Shown one piece after another: positions 35,159-45,215 of a stretch of 64,000 nt of DNA (position 1 is the first letter of the stretch; each line of letters begins with the position of its first letter). The notes below the pieces were generated by a model, which searched no databases, had not been told where the DNA came from, and worked only from the letters and a program-made list of their open reading frames with translations. The DNA is from Paragonimus skrjabini miyazakii. Lineage: Eukaryota > Platyhelminthes > Trematoda > Plagiorchiida > Troglotrematidae. The stretch covers positions 62,001 to 126,000 of the forward strand of contig JTDE01000262.1 of NCBI GenBank assembly GCA_014338405.1, read 5' to 3'. The position numbers and the translations under genes are program-made.

Positions 35159-36339
35159 TCATTTATATGCTACTGGAACATAGCTGTCAAAGTGTAGGTA
35201 CTGACCGGTCCACGTATTCTTTCGATATATAGCTCGTTGAATGGATCCATCCATTCTCGTAGTTAAGCTGATATCCAGAAACGGCAGTCGGTCATTAGTG
35301 TCACTTTCTAAAGTGGAGCAAACGTTTGGATGCAAACAACGCATTTGGTCTGGCAAATCTGTTGCCTGCATCTGATCATTTGTGACTATAAGTAAGTCAT
35401 CAACCTATCTTTTATAGGTGACCAAACTGTCCAATTCGCATGCCATTTGCTTTTACAGTTTGGCCACAAAGTTATCGGCTAAAACTGGACCAAGTGGACT
35501 GCCCATCGCGACCCCATCAATCTGACGATAAGCCTTGCCTCGAAAGATAAAGCTTACGTTAAATGTACACAGCAAAAGTAGACGTTCTAACTCACTTTCC
35601 GGGACTGCAATGTTGATCTGACTGGAAGTTATATAGGACAGCAAGAAACTGATGGTTTCTTTCAACGGCACGTTTGTGAACGACGATTCTATGTCAAGTG
35701 AAGCCATATGTTTGTCAGACATGTTGAGATTTTCTAACAGCGCAGTTAGATGAAAGCTATCTTTCAGGCTGTACGTTATCATAGAATCTCGTACCGGTTT
35801 CAGTATATTTGCCAACCATTTGGCCAGTTTGTGCTGTGGACAGTTGTACATAGCCAATATTGGTCTTAACGGAATTCCAGACTTGGGCACTTGGGGGAGC
35901 CCGTACATCTGAGGAATCTGACTTCCACACGGTTTGAGGTTTTTGAAAGTGGTGGTGTCTATAGAATTACCTTCAAGTAGTAACTGTACTTTTTGCTAAC
36001 CCGCCTTTCTAGGTCCACTGAGTTATCAGTTTTTTCGTTCATCACAAATCGCGAGCGATCACTGAGGACTGAATCCATTTTGTCAGTGTAGTCCGCCCGG
36101 TCCATTACTACTGCTCCAGATCCCTTGTCAGGATGAAGAATGATCAGGTTTTCATTATCACGTAGGCGTTCAAGAGCATCGATATACTTCATTGTTAGGG
36201 GACATTTCTGACGGCTAGGAGTGATTCTAAACTGGTGCTCAATGTCGGCAAGTTTTGCTTTGAACCAATTCCTATTATGTTCTGAAACTGGCTGAAGTTC
36301 AGAGAGCTGCTCGTAGAAGTTTTCAAATTGTGCCTGCAT
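35159..36339 (-). pseudogene. Penelope-like reverse transcriptase (broken)
   Basis: The N-terminal piece (36339-35995) has the family block LIILHPDKGSGAVVMDRADY. After a one-base shift in an A-run (near 35995) the frame reads MYGLPQVPKSGIPLRPIL, then ASLDIESSFTNVPL (motif A, catalytic Asp) and QIDGVAMGSPLGPVLAD (Penelope-type motif before the YxDD box). The next landmark should be YVDD: the codons read R-stop-V-D-D, with amber TAG (35407-35405) in place of Tyr and GTT GAT GAC at 35404-35396. An earlier TAA (35455-35453) also interrupts. Downstream VCSTLE, LPFLDISL and YVPVAYK follow the usual order. Confidence 0.88.
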
Positions 36340-36345
36340 CTATAT

Positions 36346-37001
36346 AGCTTGTCAAGGCGACAGGGAATATCAAGTATGCACCGAGTGATTTGTGAGTTAG
36401 TAGGTTCTCTAACTTGAATCTGACTTACGACACTGAACTTTGAGCCGATTCAGTTAAGTTTCCGCCTATGCGCTCGAAATTCGTTTATGATTCGGAATTA
36501 CACACATCGTTTGCCCATAGAGTTGGCCACTTCCGTCTCTGTGTGGGTAAATCAACCGAAGGCTTGCATTTGCGAAATGCCAAGCTTACTCTTCGTGTCA
36601 GCTGCGAATTCGCTAAACAGAAGCTTAGAATTCACCCTCATTTTTTCAGAAAGAACACCTTGGCAGCAAAATCGGTCTTGTATGAGAGCAGCCGTGACAC
36701 GATTGTGCCATATGACAAGCTGAACAAACGCAAGTTCACTTCGTTTCACTTATTACCTGTTTCAGGCTGAACGCTTTGGTGTAATCAAACATCTAATTCT
36801 ACTCCGCAGGCGTTCAGACCTTTCAGTGCACCGGGCACCCCTTCATAGAATATTGTTGTTAATAGTATCGGAGATTCCCGCGATCATCTGGGCTGAGTGC
36901 AGTGTAAGAACCAGGTCATTTATCCTTGCTAGGCTGTCTTCATCCTTGCAGAATTTATCTTATATTAGGCCGCTAGACCCGTATTTTGGGGTACACATTA
37001 T
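36346..37001. other. Spacer, nothing firm
   Basis: Opposing frames at 36468-36770 (+) and 36552-36749 (-) mirror each other. A trace of the Penelope-like N-terminus may lie at 36346-36470 on the minus strand. No other feature. Confidence 0.4.
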
Positions 37002-37565
37002 CTAGTTATTTGTAGATAGTTGAAATATCTCATGATCTGTGCGACGAATTGGAGGTATGCCATCTAGAGTGCTTACGCCATCAACTTCGTTGGTAAGAAT
37101 GTGACCGAGACGAGGCGGCGCCTGGCTCATTTGCCACCTCATATATTCTTGGATACACTGAAATGGTCCGGCTTCCGTCGTTGTCTCGAAGACATCCCAA
37201 GCAGAGGAAGACTTTGCACTATTGACCAAATGGTTTCTATAATCAAGCTGTGGGTGATCAGCATATTTAATTAACAAAATTTGAGCACAACATAAAGATG
37301 GTATTCTACGCAAAGCGTTGTGTAAAACTGTATCGCCATCCCTGTTAGCACAAGATGATCTGTAAACCACACCAGTCAAACCAGTGAGGTTTCGAGTGAC
37401 GTTAACTACTTGCCAGATCAATTCTAGATGGTCCACTAGCAGCCTGTCACGAATAGTTGAGGTCCACGAATGCGATCCCAAATAAAGATTTACAGCAACT
37501 CTACCAATTTTCCTGTCACTTTGAAGTACCGTCTTGCAAGAGATAAGCAGTTCACCATCCCGCAT
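37002..37565 (-). CDS. Hypothetical protein with an ankyrin-like repeat
   Basis: An open frame of 187 residues, long for this AT-rich window and the longest outside the protocadherin and transposon pieces. Residues about 72-105 read NRDGDTVLHNALRR, followed by ILLIKYADHPQLDYRNHL, which fits one ankyrin repeat (DGxTxLHxA plus a following LL-x-x-x-AD helix). The rest has plausible helices (LLVDHLELIWQVVNV, QCIQEYMRWQMSQ) but no family I recognise. The ATG is preceded by an in-frame TGA 12 bp upstream, and the frame ends at a real TAG. No splice acceptor is evident between that stop and the ATG, so it may be a single-exon gene, a 3' exon starting inside the frame, or a retrocopy fragment. No AATAAA is evident just downstream. 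Upstream coding-like sequence at 37730-38101 may belong to it. Confidence 0.5.
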   Translation of the reverse strand: MRDGELLISCKTVLQSDRKIGRVAVNLYLGSHSWTSTIRDRLLVDHLELIWQVVNVTRNLTGLTGVVYRSSCANRDGDTVLHNALRRIPSLCCAQILLIKYADHPQLDYRNHLVNSAKSSSAWDVFETTTEAGPFQCIQEYMRWQMSQAPPRLGHILTNEVDGVSTLDGIPPIRRTDHEIFQLSTNN

Positions 37566-37729
37566 TTCATATTCATATCAAGTTTCCATGTTTCTTAGTA
37601 CAAGGGGGTTACGTAGTTATTGTGACAGAATTACCAGCAGGCAGGTTCACTACCTATAGTATGCATATCGTACGGGTCTACTCGAGGAGATTCATCGAGT
37701 GAAAAGGGCTAGGTCGGTGTGCTGAATTA

Positions 37730-38101
37730 TATTTTGAGGTCATCATCCCCTAACGAAATGATGGCGAGTGGTTTTTTCCGGAACTCCTGGAATGAAGTCG
37801 ATATCTGCAAAACGTCATCTAGGACAGTATTAGGCGGAACAACACCAACAGTTTCGGCAGCGTATAGTTGCCCTTACTCTGGTCAGATGTTTCTAGATCT
37901 GTCACGGTTGTGTCTGATCACAATAGGCAACTGTGAGCGGACTGCAGGCCAGCCTACTGGTGCCTGTCTCGTTATTTCTTCTGTTGAGATTATTTCCAGA
38001 AGTCGCGGACCATTTATGGTGGCTAAGTAGGACAACTGGGGCAAACGATTTATGCCGATGAATGTTAGATCAAACAGGCAAGTGGGTGGGACTTGGAATC
38101 G
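37730..38101 (-). pseudogene. Coding-like degraded frame upstream of the ankyrin-like ORF
   Basis: One minus-strand frame reads LTFIGINRLPQLSYLATING, then PRLLEIISTEEITRQAPVGW and LPIVIRHNRDRSRNI, meets TGA (37885-37883) and TAA (37876-37874), then continues in the same frame with VGVVPPNTVLDDVLQIS and FRKKPLAIISLGDDDLKI. The balanced composition suggests decayed coding sequence. An acceptor-like ACAGTAG lies at its start. The family is unknown. The opposite strand is also open (37719-38030), so the strand choice is not certain. Confidence 0.3.
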
Positions 38102-38104
38102 CTA

Positions 38105-39537
38105 CTGTTCTAGATCGTGAACTGTTTGGGTGACAACATCTGTACTTTCGGTGGCAGGCACACTGTGTATGACAATGCCCACGCCCCTATGTTTATCAAC
38201 TTCTTGGGCTCCAGACAGCGACTGCAGGCGCGTTTATTTGTCTCTGTCAGGATGTATCCTAATCTTCTCACCTCTGTTGTGACTGGCTTGTTGCAGCGTC
38301 ATTAGCTTCTCGAATTTGGCTACGGTATGAAAAGTAACCCATAGGAGATGCGACATTATAGCTTAATTAGTTTCAGGGCTCCTTCATAATGGGTGAAGAA
38401 GTTCTCGGGGAGAGGTCAAGAGAACCCAACTGTCTAGAGAATCCTACATCGGATTAAATTTGCAATTATTGTGTGAGGTTTACGGTTTCTCAGTCAAGCG
38501 AGAAAAATGCAAGTTGCGATGAACGTATTTCTCAAGAACATGTCTATTGATGCGAAATGCATACTTTCTCATTCTTCGCCATGTACTACAGTTAGCTGAC
38601 CAGACTTTAAATTTCCGAAGAAGTCGCTACCAGGTAAGATTATTACTTTTCAAGCCATTGCAAAGTGAGTGTTTAGATTTGTCCAATAACGTTGTGATAT
38701 GGGCTTATTTATGTTGCTTCCTAAAAGTCTCACAAGTTATCACTGAGATTCAAATCATGTGAACCGGTCGAAAGAGATGGATTCGTATCCCATCGGTCTT
38801 TTCACTAACATCATCTCATGCTATTCGATATAAACTGTTACTTAAACCAATGGCTTACTTTTACCGATGTAAATGTGTTGGTTAATGAGTGAGAAGAATT
38901 GCAAGGATTAGGCCTGCTAGTCGACAAACAAGCTTCTGTTATTATCACCGGTTGCCTTCGTTTTCTCTTAGTAGACGATCTGGACTACCTTTCTATGTGA
39001 ACTTTTGTAGTCATCCTACTTCCGAACGTCCTCGATCTACAGCCTCAAAGCCCTATCGTTCGGCTTTGATGTTTTGACAACACCTTGGTTCGTCAATCCA
39101 TTCCGCCACATTCTGACAGCTTATCAAACCAGTTAGGACTCGATCAACAACGGATGTTGATGTACTTTTGTTATGAGAATCCACATAAAAACGGCCTAGT
39201 TTCAGTTTGGAGTATCGATAAGTTTTAATTCCGCTGTGTTACGGTTAGGATTCTGGTTACTTTATTGCAAATCAAGAGACGATACATAGTGATTGGGTAA
39301 CCATACGATACACTTTTCGCACTTGTAAATATCTAATGGACTGCTAATTTGCCGTTTTGATTGCCTAATTCAAACTCAGCGTTTTTATTTAGCGCTCAGA
39401 AGTTTTGCTGTTGATTTACTACAATGAATACCGTGAACCTTTCAAATAGAGAATGTTACTTTCATTCATTGACATTCTTAAAACGAAACCTTTACCGACC
39501 AGTACACAGTTGAAACATTCTTTTCCCGTCAAGAATT
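38105..39537. other. Intergenic, nothing supported
   Basis: Coding-like sequence may continue in the first 200 bp on either strand, but neither frame has a recognised motif. The remainder is AT-rich with short frames only. The last 60 bp resemble the outer Penelope-like tail. Confidence 0.4.
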
Positions 39538-40095
39538 TGAATAAAGAAGACAATAGGCTGATATTGCACGATTTATGTCCAGACAAATTTCGCTGCATCT
39601 TTACGAGTGCATACTACAGACCATTTATATATCAGTGAGAAAACGAACAAGATACCCGAGAAAGTCAGTTGTCAGAGTGGGTCAGAGTGGGTCAATAAAC
39701 AGGTCACGCAAGCACATGACGTCACAGTGGCGCATAGAAACAGAGAGCCTGCATCATCCATTGCACGTCATATTCTGATGACGCAACGCCAATGTGATAC
39801 CACAACGGCATTTCGCGTTATCTACTCAACGTCACACAGGCGAACACTGCGGTATGCTGAAGCTGTTGCAATACGAAAGTTTAAACCCGTGTTGTGTGTT
39901 CAGTAACAACTGTTTGTAGGGTTGTCACTACCTTGGTAGCGACAATGATTGTGCACTCTGACAATTGACTTTCTCTGGTATCTTGTTCGTTTTCTCACTG
40001 ATATATAAATAGTCTGTAGTATGCACTCGTAAAGATGCAGCAAAATTTGTCCGGACATAAATCGTGCAATATCAGCCTATTGTCTTCTTTATTCA
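39538..40095 (+). mobile_element. Penelope-like element hairpin, second copy
   Basis: Arms 39538-39679 and 39954-40095, 142 bp each, are inverted copies with five differences by hand alignment (about 96% identical). The right arm is the sense 3' tail and the left arm the same tail inverted. The 274-bp loop holds the end of the GIY-YIG ORF on the plus strand. Layout is identical to the element at 28491-29160, in the opposite orientation and with a different tail sequence, so the two are separate insertions of related elements. Confidence 0.85.
39680..39953 (+). pseudogene. Penelope-like GIY-YIG ORF, C-terminal fragment
   Basis: Reads EWVNKQVTQ, NREPASSIARHILMTQ, TAFRVIYSTSHRRTLRYAEA and VAIRKFKPVLCVQ, then a stop, aligning with the end of the large copy at 34478 (KWVQQTVTQ, SSISKHHLMTQ, EAIAIRHRHPILCVQ). 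It begins at the KWV position, so the GIY-YIG catalytic residues are absent. Confidence 0.8.
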
Positions 40096-41489
40096 GTACA
40101 CAGTTGTCAATAATTGCGGATAGATATCAAAATGCGCATACTTCATTCATGTCTATGATGAGTTTGATCAAAACGACTCATCAAAAATACACAGTGACAG
40201 TTCATTCGGGCAGGTATGCACTGTGGTGGCGCGAAATTCGTGCGAAGGTGTTATCACTATTTTCTGATAAAATCAAAGACTTAGTGTGGACGAATATGAG
40301 AACATTAATTCTCAGTAGTAGCGCACGACCAAGTGACAGTTTATTTGTGCGTTATAATTTCTTGAGAACACATGTAGTATATTCATGAATACTGTGCATA
40401 ACTACTATCGCGCTCATCATGACATCACAGAGAATGAGTGAAAAGTCTGAATGACAGTATATACAGTATATACAGTATATACAGTATATATATATACAGT
40501 ATATACAGTATATACACATATAACTATATGACTATGCAGTATCCACGGAATATCCTGTCGAAACTTTGCATCCTAATGGTTCCCGCCGTATTCAATTCTG
40601 CAAACGACGTTCTTTGAAGGACATACATCTGCTTATGTTTCCTTCTGTTCCGATATACTACTTAAAAGGAACAATCTGTATAAATACCGACATATTTTTA
40701 TTACATGAGGGCTTACACTGTTCCTGCGTATTTTTTTCTGTCCACTGAACCAAACCGTTCGTAAATAAACTGAGCGCTTTCTTGTAAGCACGTTTTAAAA
40801 CGATGTAAGTAGCATTGTTATATCTAACGTTATAATTAGCAGCGAAATCAGTTGTGAAATTTGCCTTCAGGTGTACTCTTTAACGTCAAACGATGATTGT
40901 TCTGTTCTTTAAGCTAGTGTGAGGTGGGCTTACATGACACACATGAAGTTCACCAGGGGACTGAACTAGCTTGTCTGTCCGGCTGTGGCATATATCAGCG
41001 GATTAGGCTGTGGTTTGCTGACATCAAGTTTGAGCCAGCAAAACAACCGTTGAATGTTTTCAGCCATATTGTTGAAGTTAGTACAGTGACTTAGCATCGG
41101 TTCAATGTTGAGCTTTTTAGAAATTCAGTTAGGGTCTTCGTTGATACGTTTGTGGGAGTGTTTATCATGTAATCTAAAGCTGTTGGATTCTGCATGTTTA
41201 AAAGTATCACAGAAGGCGAAAATCTAACGAGTGCCTGGGATGAAAAACGTGATATCTTTATTCCCACTCCCTGCATATCTTTCGAATATATATATGCATC
41301 CACTTGACTCTGTTACTCCAGATGAGAACGTTTCTCGTGGAATATCACACAGATTCAGTAATAGTAATGTTACTGTTTTTGTTGTCATCATTTTCGTCAC
41401 GTTTGACGATTACCACTTCATCCAATAATAAGTAAATATAAGAAATTAGACGGGGAAGCTCTTACACTCAACCGCAGTTTTTGCGTTCA
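40096..41489. other. Intergenic with one tandem repeat
   Basis: Contains the 9-bp tandem array listed separately. The 117-residue frame at 40035-40388 begins inside the Penelope-like arm and has no motif. Nothing else supported. Confidence 0.4.
40454..40520. repeat. Short tandem repeat, ACAGTATAT unit
   Basis: About seven copies of a 9-bp unit ACAGTATAT, broken once by extra TA pairs. Likely grown from a TA-rich seed. Confidence 0.9.
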
Positions 41490-41680
41490 TCTAGAACTTT
41501 CGAACATTCCTTTCCAAAGGAAAGCAATACACTAGAGTTTTGCTCCTGTTAGAGCTTGCCAGTAGTGTATATTTTTGCCAGGGCAGAAACTAAACTTCCA
41601 GCCACGCCTTCACAAGGTATCCGTTCCGGTGATTGCACTAATGATTTCATACTTGGTCTGATCATATTATTCTGTTCAAA
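41490..41680 (-). mobile_element. Hammerhead SINE, degenerate minus copy
   Basis: The plus strand carries ACACTAGAGTTTTGCTCCTG, TTAGAGCTTGCCAGTAGTGT and the head-like CCAGCCACGCCTTCACAAGG. The sense ribozyme (41568-41529) reads CTGGCAA for CTGACGA and has GCAAAA in place of GCGAAA, with a deletion in helix III, so it is inactive. Confidence 0.65.
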
Positions 41681-44600
41681 CATCCAATCAATATTGCTTA
41701 TCAGTAATGCTCATGTTATTCACATATCAGAAAGCGGATACTGCAATTATCGATCAATTGACAGTGAATCGAGGACCTCTGAGTATCTACCGAGATCATT
41801 AAAAACAATACAATCTTTAGAGCGTTTAACTCTGATTGCGGAAACTCTTGGTGTATTGAATTTATGCTGTGTCAATATTGACCACTAAGACAAAGTAATG
41901 GATTGACTAACCAAACGATTGCACTTCAATCTCTCTTATCATTTGGGCTGATTTAAATTCAAATCTGGATGGTTTTAGCAAATAAATAGGATTATTTGGG
42001 GATCAGCAATCTACCTGAATATAATCACCGTGCTAACCTACAACTCGACATTTTAGCTTCTTTCAAAAATGTATTGGAACAGAGCATTGCCGTTGTTCAC
42101 GCCAATTGGTAGCTCAACTTCTATCCGGACAAAGTTTTGACAAAACAGCATTTCAGTATCAAAACCTGAAGAGTGTACAGGATCTGCATTAGTGGATTGA
42201 TCAACTGGTTTACTGGAAGTGATTGATTTCTTGATTTAGTCGTCAAATTCTGGCTATATGTTAAACGAAAAATTAAAACTGGAGCGTTTGAGTGAAGCAT
42301 TTCTATGTCCGTAGGAAAGCGGAAACAACAATGTTTGATTGCTTATATAATCTTCAGGTGAATTCGAACAAATGGAGTTATGATACCAGGAGAATATGGT
42401 CTACTAAAAGTTTATAAATAATGGTGGTCATAGCATCCACCTCTAGATATGTGAATCTCTTTGTGTCATCCTGTGGCACCGTAGTTAATGGAGATACTAG
42501 AACCCGTGAGGAAGAAAATAGTGGTACATTCGCCGATAAATACTTTCCAGCTTATAGATTTAATCTGATAGTTGAATGTGAAATATGAGGAAGGGTTTCT
42601 CCTGATGTGTGCTCTATATTTGCGAACGTACAGCTTGTGGAATCCGTGAGTTACCTGCATGAGTATATTGTGACTGAAGGGTTAAATGTGTGATTATCGG
42701 AAAACACACTCGGTTAGCTTATATTAGTTTACAAACAAAATGCACTGTTTCAGATTAGTTGGAAAAGATATCTCCAGAAGGGTGGTTCACGTTCGGCAAA
42801 AATGGTCACAACAGTGTTAGACATAGCAATGCTTCTTGGGGTTAGTAGATACTTTTTACGGGTGGTACGTGAATGATGCACACGAGGTTTTGTATAGTTT
42901 CACTTCATGAACTCGTTGTAGTCTAAAAAAACGGGCTAATGAAATCTGTTCGTTAGTTAATAGATCGTGATGACTAATGCGGTCTGGGTGAACAGTGGCG
43001 AGCATCAAAATAGCTTAAATGTTAAGCTACAAGAATGCAATTACAGGTCGTCAGAAACTGATTGCGCGTAACACCAAGGTAAATTAGGAACTGTCTCCGG
43101 AAACTGGTTGTTTAGACACTGAGTTCAGTAAAGCACATAGAGGTACAACAGAAGCAGGAATAACCAACTCATCCATATCAACTCCAGTATCGCACAGAAC
43201 CTGAATAACCGTTCGTTGGGCAAGGCGTTATAGATGCAGTCATTTCGTACAGACGCCCAAATACTAAAGTACAATCAACCTTTTTTGTATGTCAGTCAGT
43301 CCATGCGTATAAAACTTGATTGGTGATTGTCGGCCATTTTTAGAATCTCAGATCACTCGCCAACAGTGCCTGTAAGAAATCCACGTAGGTGGGTAATTAC
43401 TTGAAATCTGATAGCTTCTCACCATAAAGCTATGATTGTAGACGGGTAAAGATAACAGCTAAACAAGCAAGAAGGATGCACCAAAGACAGACCTGGAAAG
43501 GAATTAGACTTGATACCGTCCGTTATGCAATTCAGTGGTTAAACTAACAAGTTCATAAGCAAGTACAACACACCAAAACTACCAACCAAAAGAAGCAAAG
43601 GTAGAGGATAATGTCGTTTGTATACAGCTACCTGTTTAGGGTGAACAGTCTATGAATCAGACGATACAGCTAGTGGTCTTCTAAGTCTGAAAAAAGCCAG
43701 CTGTACATTGTTGGATGATTTCAAAAGGTACAACTTGGCACAACGTCACGGAGCTTTGCACAATAGAACAGCCGCACGTACATTGTAACTTATACGACAT
43801 TGAACATTTGGTAGTACAGCACCTAGTAGGCCAACAAACATGCACAGTCAAACCTGTTTCTCACAGCTAATAAGCGTGATATCTATATGTTGACTAAGTA
43901 CATGACCTTCACGAAGATGTCAACTAAACGTCCATTCGATACTGTAAAATACCTGCTGTTGCCACATAACCGTCTTGTTGATTCCCAAGTTATTGAATGT
44001 GACAACCTGAAAGCCTTATTTCAGAGACAGAAAATGCATGCCAAAATTTTATATTCTAACTGGACAGCGAAGCAAATTAACGCAATTATGACGTATTTGC
44101 AGAGTCAGATAGACAAATGTCTAATTCCGCGAGTCTGCAGCACCAGTCTATAAATGAAGCTGGCCGGCAAAATAGATATGACGTCTTTGGAAACCCACAA
44201 AATGCTGGAGTAAAATGATGATAACACTGCGCCACATTTCGAAGACAATCGTAATTTGTCTCTTTTAAGGACCAAATGTCCACAATGGAAAGTTTTTGTT
44301 TTAGGTGCTTTGAGTAGATTTTTCACAACCTATGGACTGGGACTATCCCTTACGTAATCAGCTTATGTTGAGTGCGACGGGTCACTGGCAGCAAAGGTTC
44401 CCAGGATTTGCCTAATTCATACTGCCTTGAAAATTCCTCATCCTTGACAGCTTTCCCTCCAAAAGCATTGGAATCGTTCTGGATGGAATTACATTTGATG
44501 TAGGTCGTGTATTCTACAGTACCATTCAGTTTTCAGTCAGAGTCACGCTTCGAAAACTGTATTAACCCTACAGTTTAATTAATCACAATAAATTCTGAAT

Positions 44601-44698
44601 TTACTGGTAACTCTTGTTAACCTTATGAGTAGGTTAGGCTATGTTGAGAGGTAGGGAACTCATGCGACACCAACTGACAAGTATATTAAAACGGTTTA
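41681..44698. other. Intergenic, nothing supported
   Basis: An 88-residue plus-strand frame at 43887-44153 (KRPFDTVKYLLLPHNRLVD) has fairly protein-like composition but no homology I recognise and no clear splice sites. The rest is empty as far as I can see. Confidence 0.4.
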
Positions 44699-45060
44699 CA
44701 TTACTGATGAGCAGTCGGGGATTTGGCTAGTTTAAAGTTGAAAATCACACAAAACTGATTGCAGCTGTTGCATTTCTATAGACTATCCAGTCGGCCTCTT
44801 TCGAAAAACAGAAGCACTATACTCGAGTTCCGCTCTCATTAATGCTCATCAGTAGTGCATATCCTCGTCACTGCCGGGCCTAGAACTCCGACCACGCTTC
44901 CATGAAGGAACCGTGTTGACCACTACGCCAATGACCTCACATCATATGTGAATGCTCAACCACTTTCGCTTGTGGGTAGTGATCAGGTAGCCCGATCGTC
45001 TCGATGGGAGACAGTAATTATCCTGTGAACTCCAGTCAATAATCCCGCGATTAGGACTTC
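44699..45060 (-). mobile_element. Hammerhead-ribozyme SINE, near full-length, decayed
   Basis: Aligns end to end with the copy at 16951-17337: tail (plus strand ACTGATGAGCAGTCGGGG), ribozyme, decayed B box, A box TGGCGTAGTGG, and the 5' region with AATGCTCAACCACTTTCGC and GGTAGCCCGATCGTCTCG. That the 5' region is kept in both copies shows that the family's full length includes sequence upstream of the tRNA-like part. Confidence 0.83.
44814..44858 (-). ncRNA. Hammerhead ribozyme, mutated
   Basis: Sense reads GCACTA, CTGATGA, stem II GCATT-AATG-AGAGC (one strand mutated), GGAA in place of GAAA, helix III ACTCGAGT, then A at the cleavage position and TAGTGC. The G12-A13-A14 change should abolish activity. 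The helix III palindrome is conserved. Confidence 0.75.
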
Positions 45061-45091
45061 TTGGATAGGTCGAAATCTCCGATCTCATTAA

Positions 45092-45215
45092 AACTGCTAG
45101 ACGAGAGTGAAGCTCGAGTCTAGTGCTTGTTTTCGAAAGAGGTCGACTGAAAATTCTACAGGAATGTGACAAATGCGATCAGTTATGGGCGACGTACAAC
45201 TTGAAATTAAACGGC
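45092..45215 (+). mobile_element. Hammerhead SINE fragment, plus, head-to-head with 44699-45060
   Basis: Short plus-strand module: a shrunken ribozyme (CTGCTAGACGAGAGTGAAGC, then TCGAGTCTAGTGC) followed by the tail TTTTCGAAAGAGGTCGACTG and the GATCAGTTATGGGCGA block. It lacks stem II but keeps CTCGAGTC and TAGTGC. Its position beyond the 5' end of an opposite-strand full copy mirrors the arrangement at 16951-17625. Confidence 0.7.

Larger units (their letters stand above)
34290..36345 (-). mobile_element. Penelope-like retroelement, long but inactive copy
   Basis: Minus-strand order: N-terminal region, RT and GIY-YIG endonuclease in one ORF, followed by a 3' tail (34480 down to about 34290) that aligns with the tail arms of the 39538-40095 element (for example plus strand TTTCGCTGCATCT and AATTTGAATA). 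Penelope-like elements reverse-transcribe their RNA at nicked DNA using this RT plus GIY-YIG pair. This copy has one frameshift near 35995 and in-frame stops at 35455-35453, 35407-35405 and about 35158. The 5' limit is uncertain; weak similarity may extend to about 36470. No long terminal repeat was found. Confidence 0.88.

Noticed and set aside
37719..38030. 103-residue plus-strand ORF
   Set aside because: No motif, and the minus strand over the same bases reads more like protein. Not certain, so strand ambiguity is noted in the feature entry.
39770..39800. CTGATGA within the Penelope-like fragment as a hammerhead start
   Set aside because: Penelope-like elements can carry hammerheads, but here the heptamer lies in the coding frame (HILMTQ) and no GAAA or stem II follows. 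I also found no CTGANGA core in the tails at 34290-34480, 28491-28714 or 39954-40095.
43887..44153. 88-residue plus-strand ORF as an exon
   Set aside because: Composition is plausible but there is no recognisable family, and no acceptor or donor at suitable positions.
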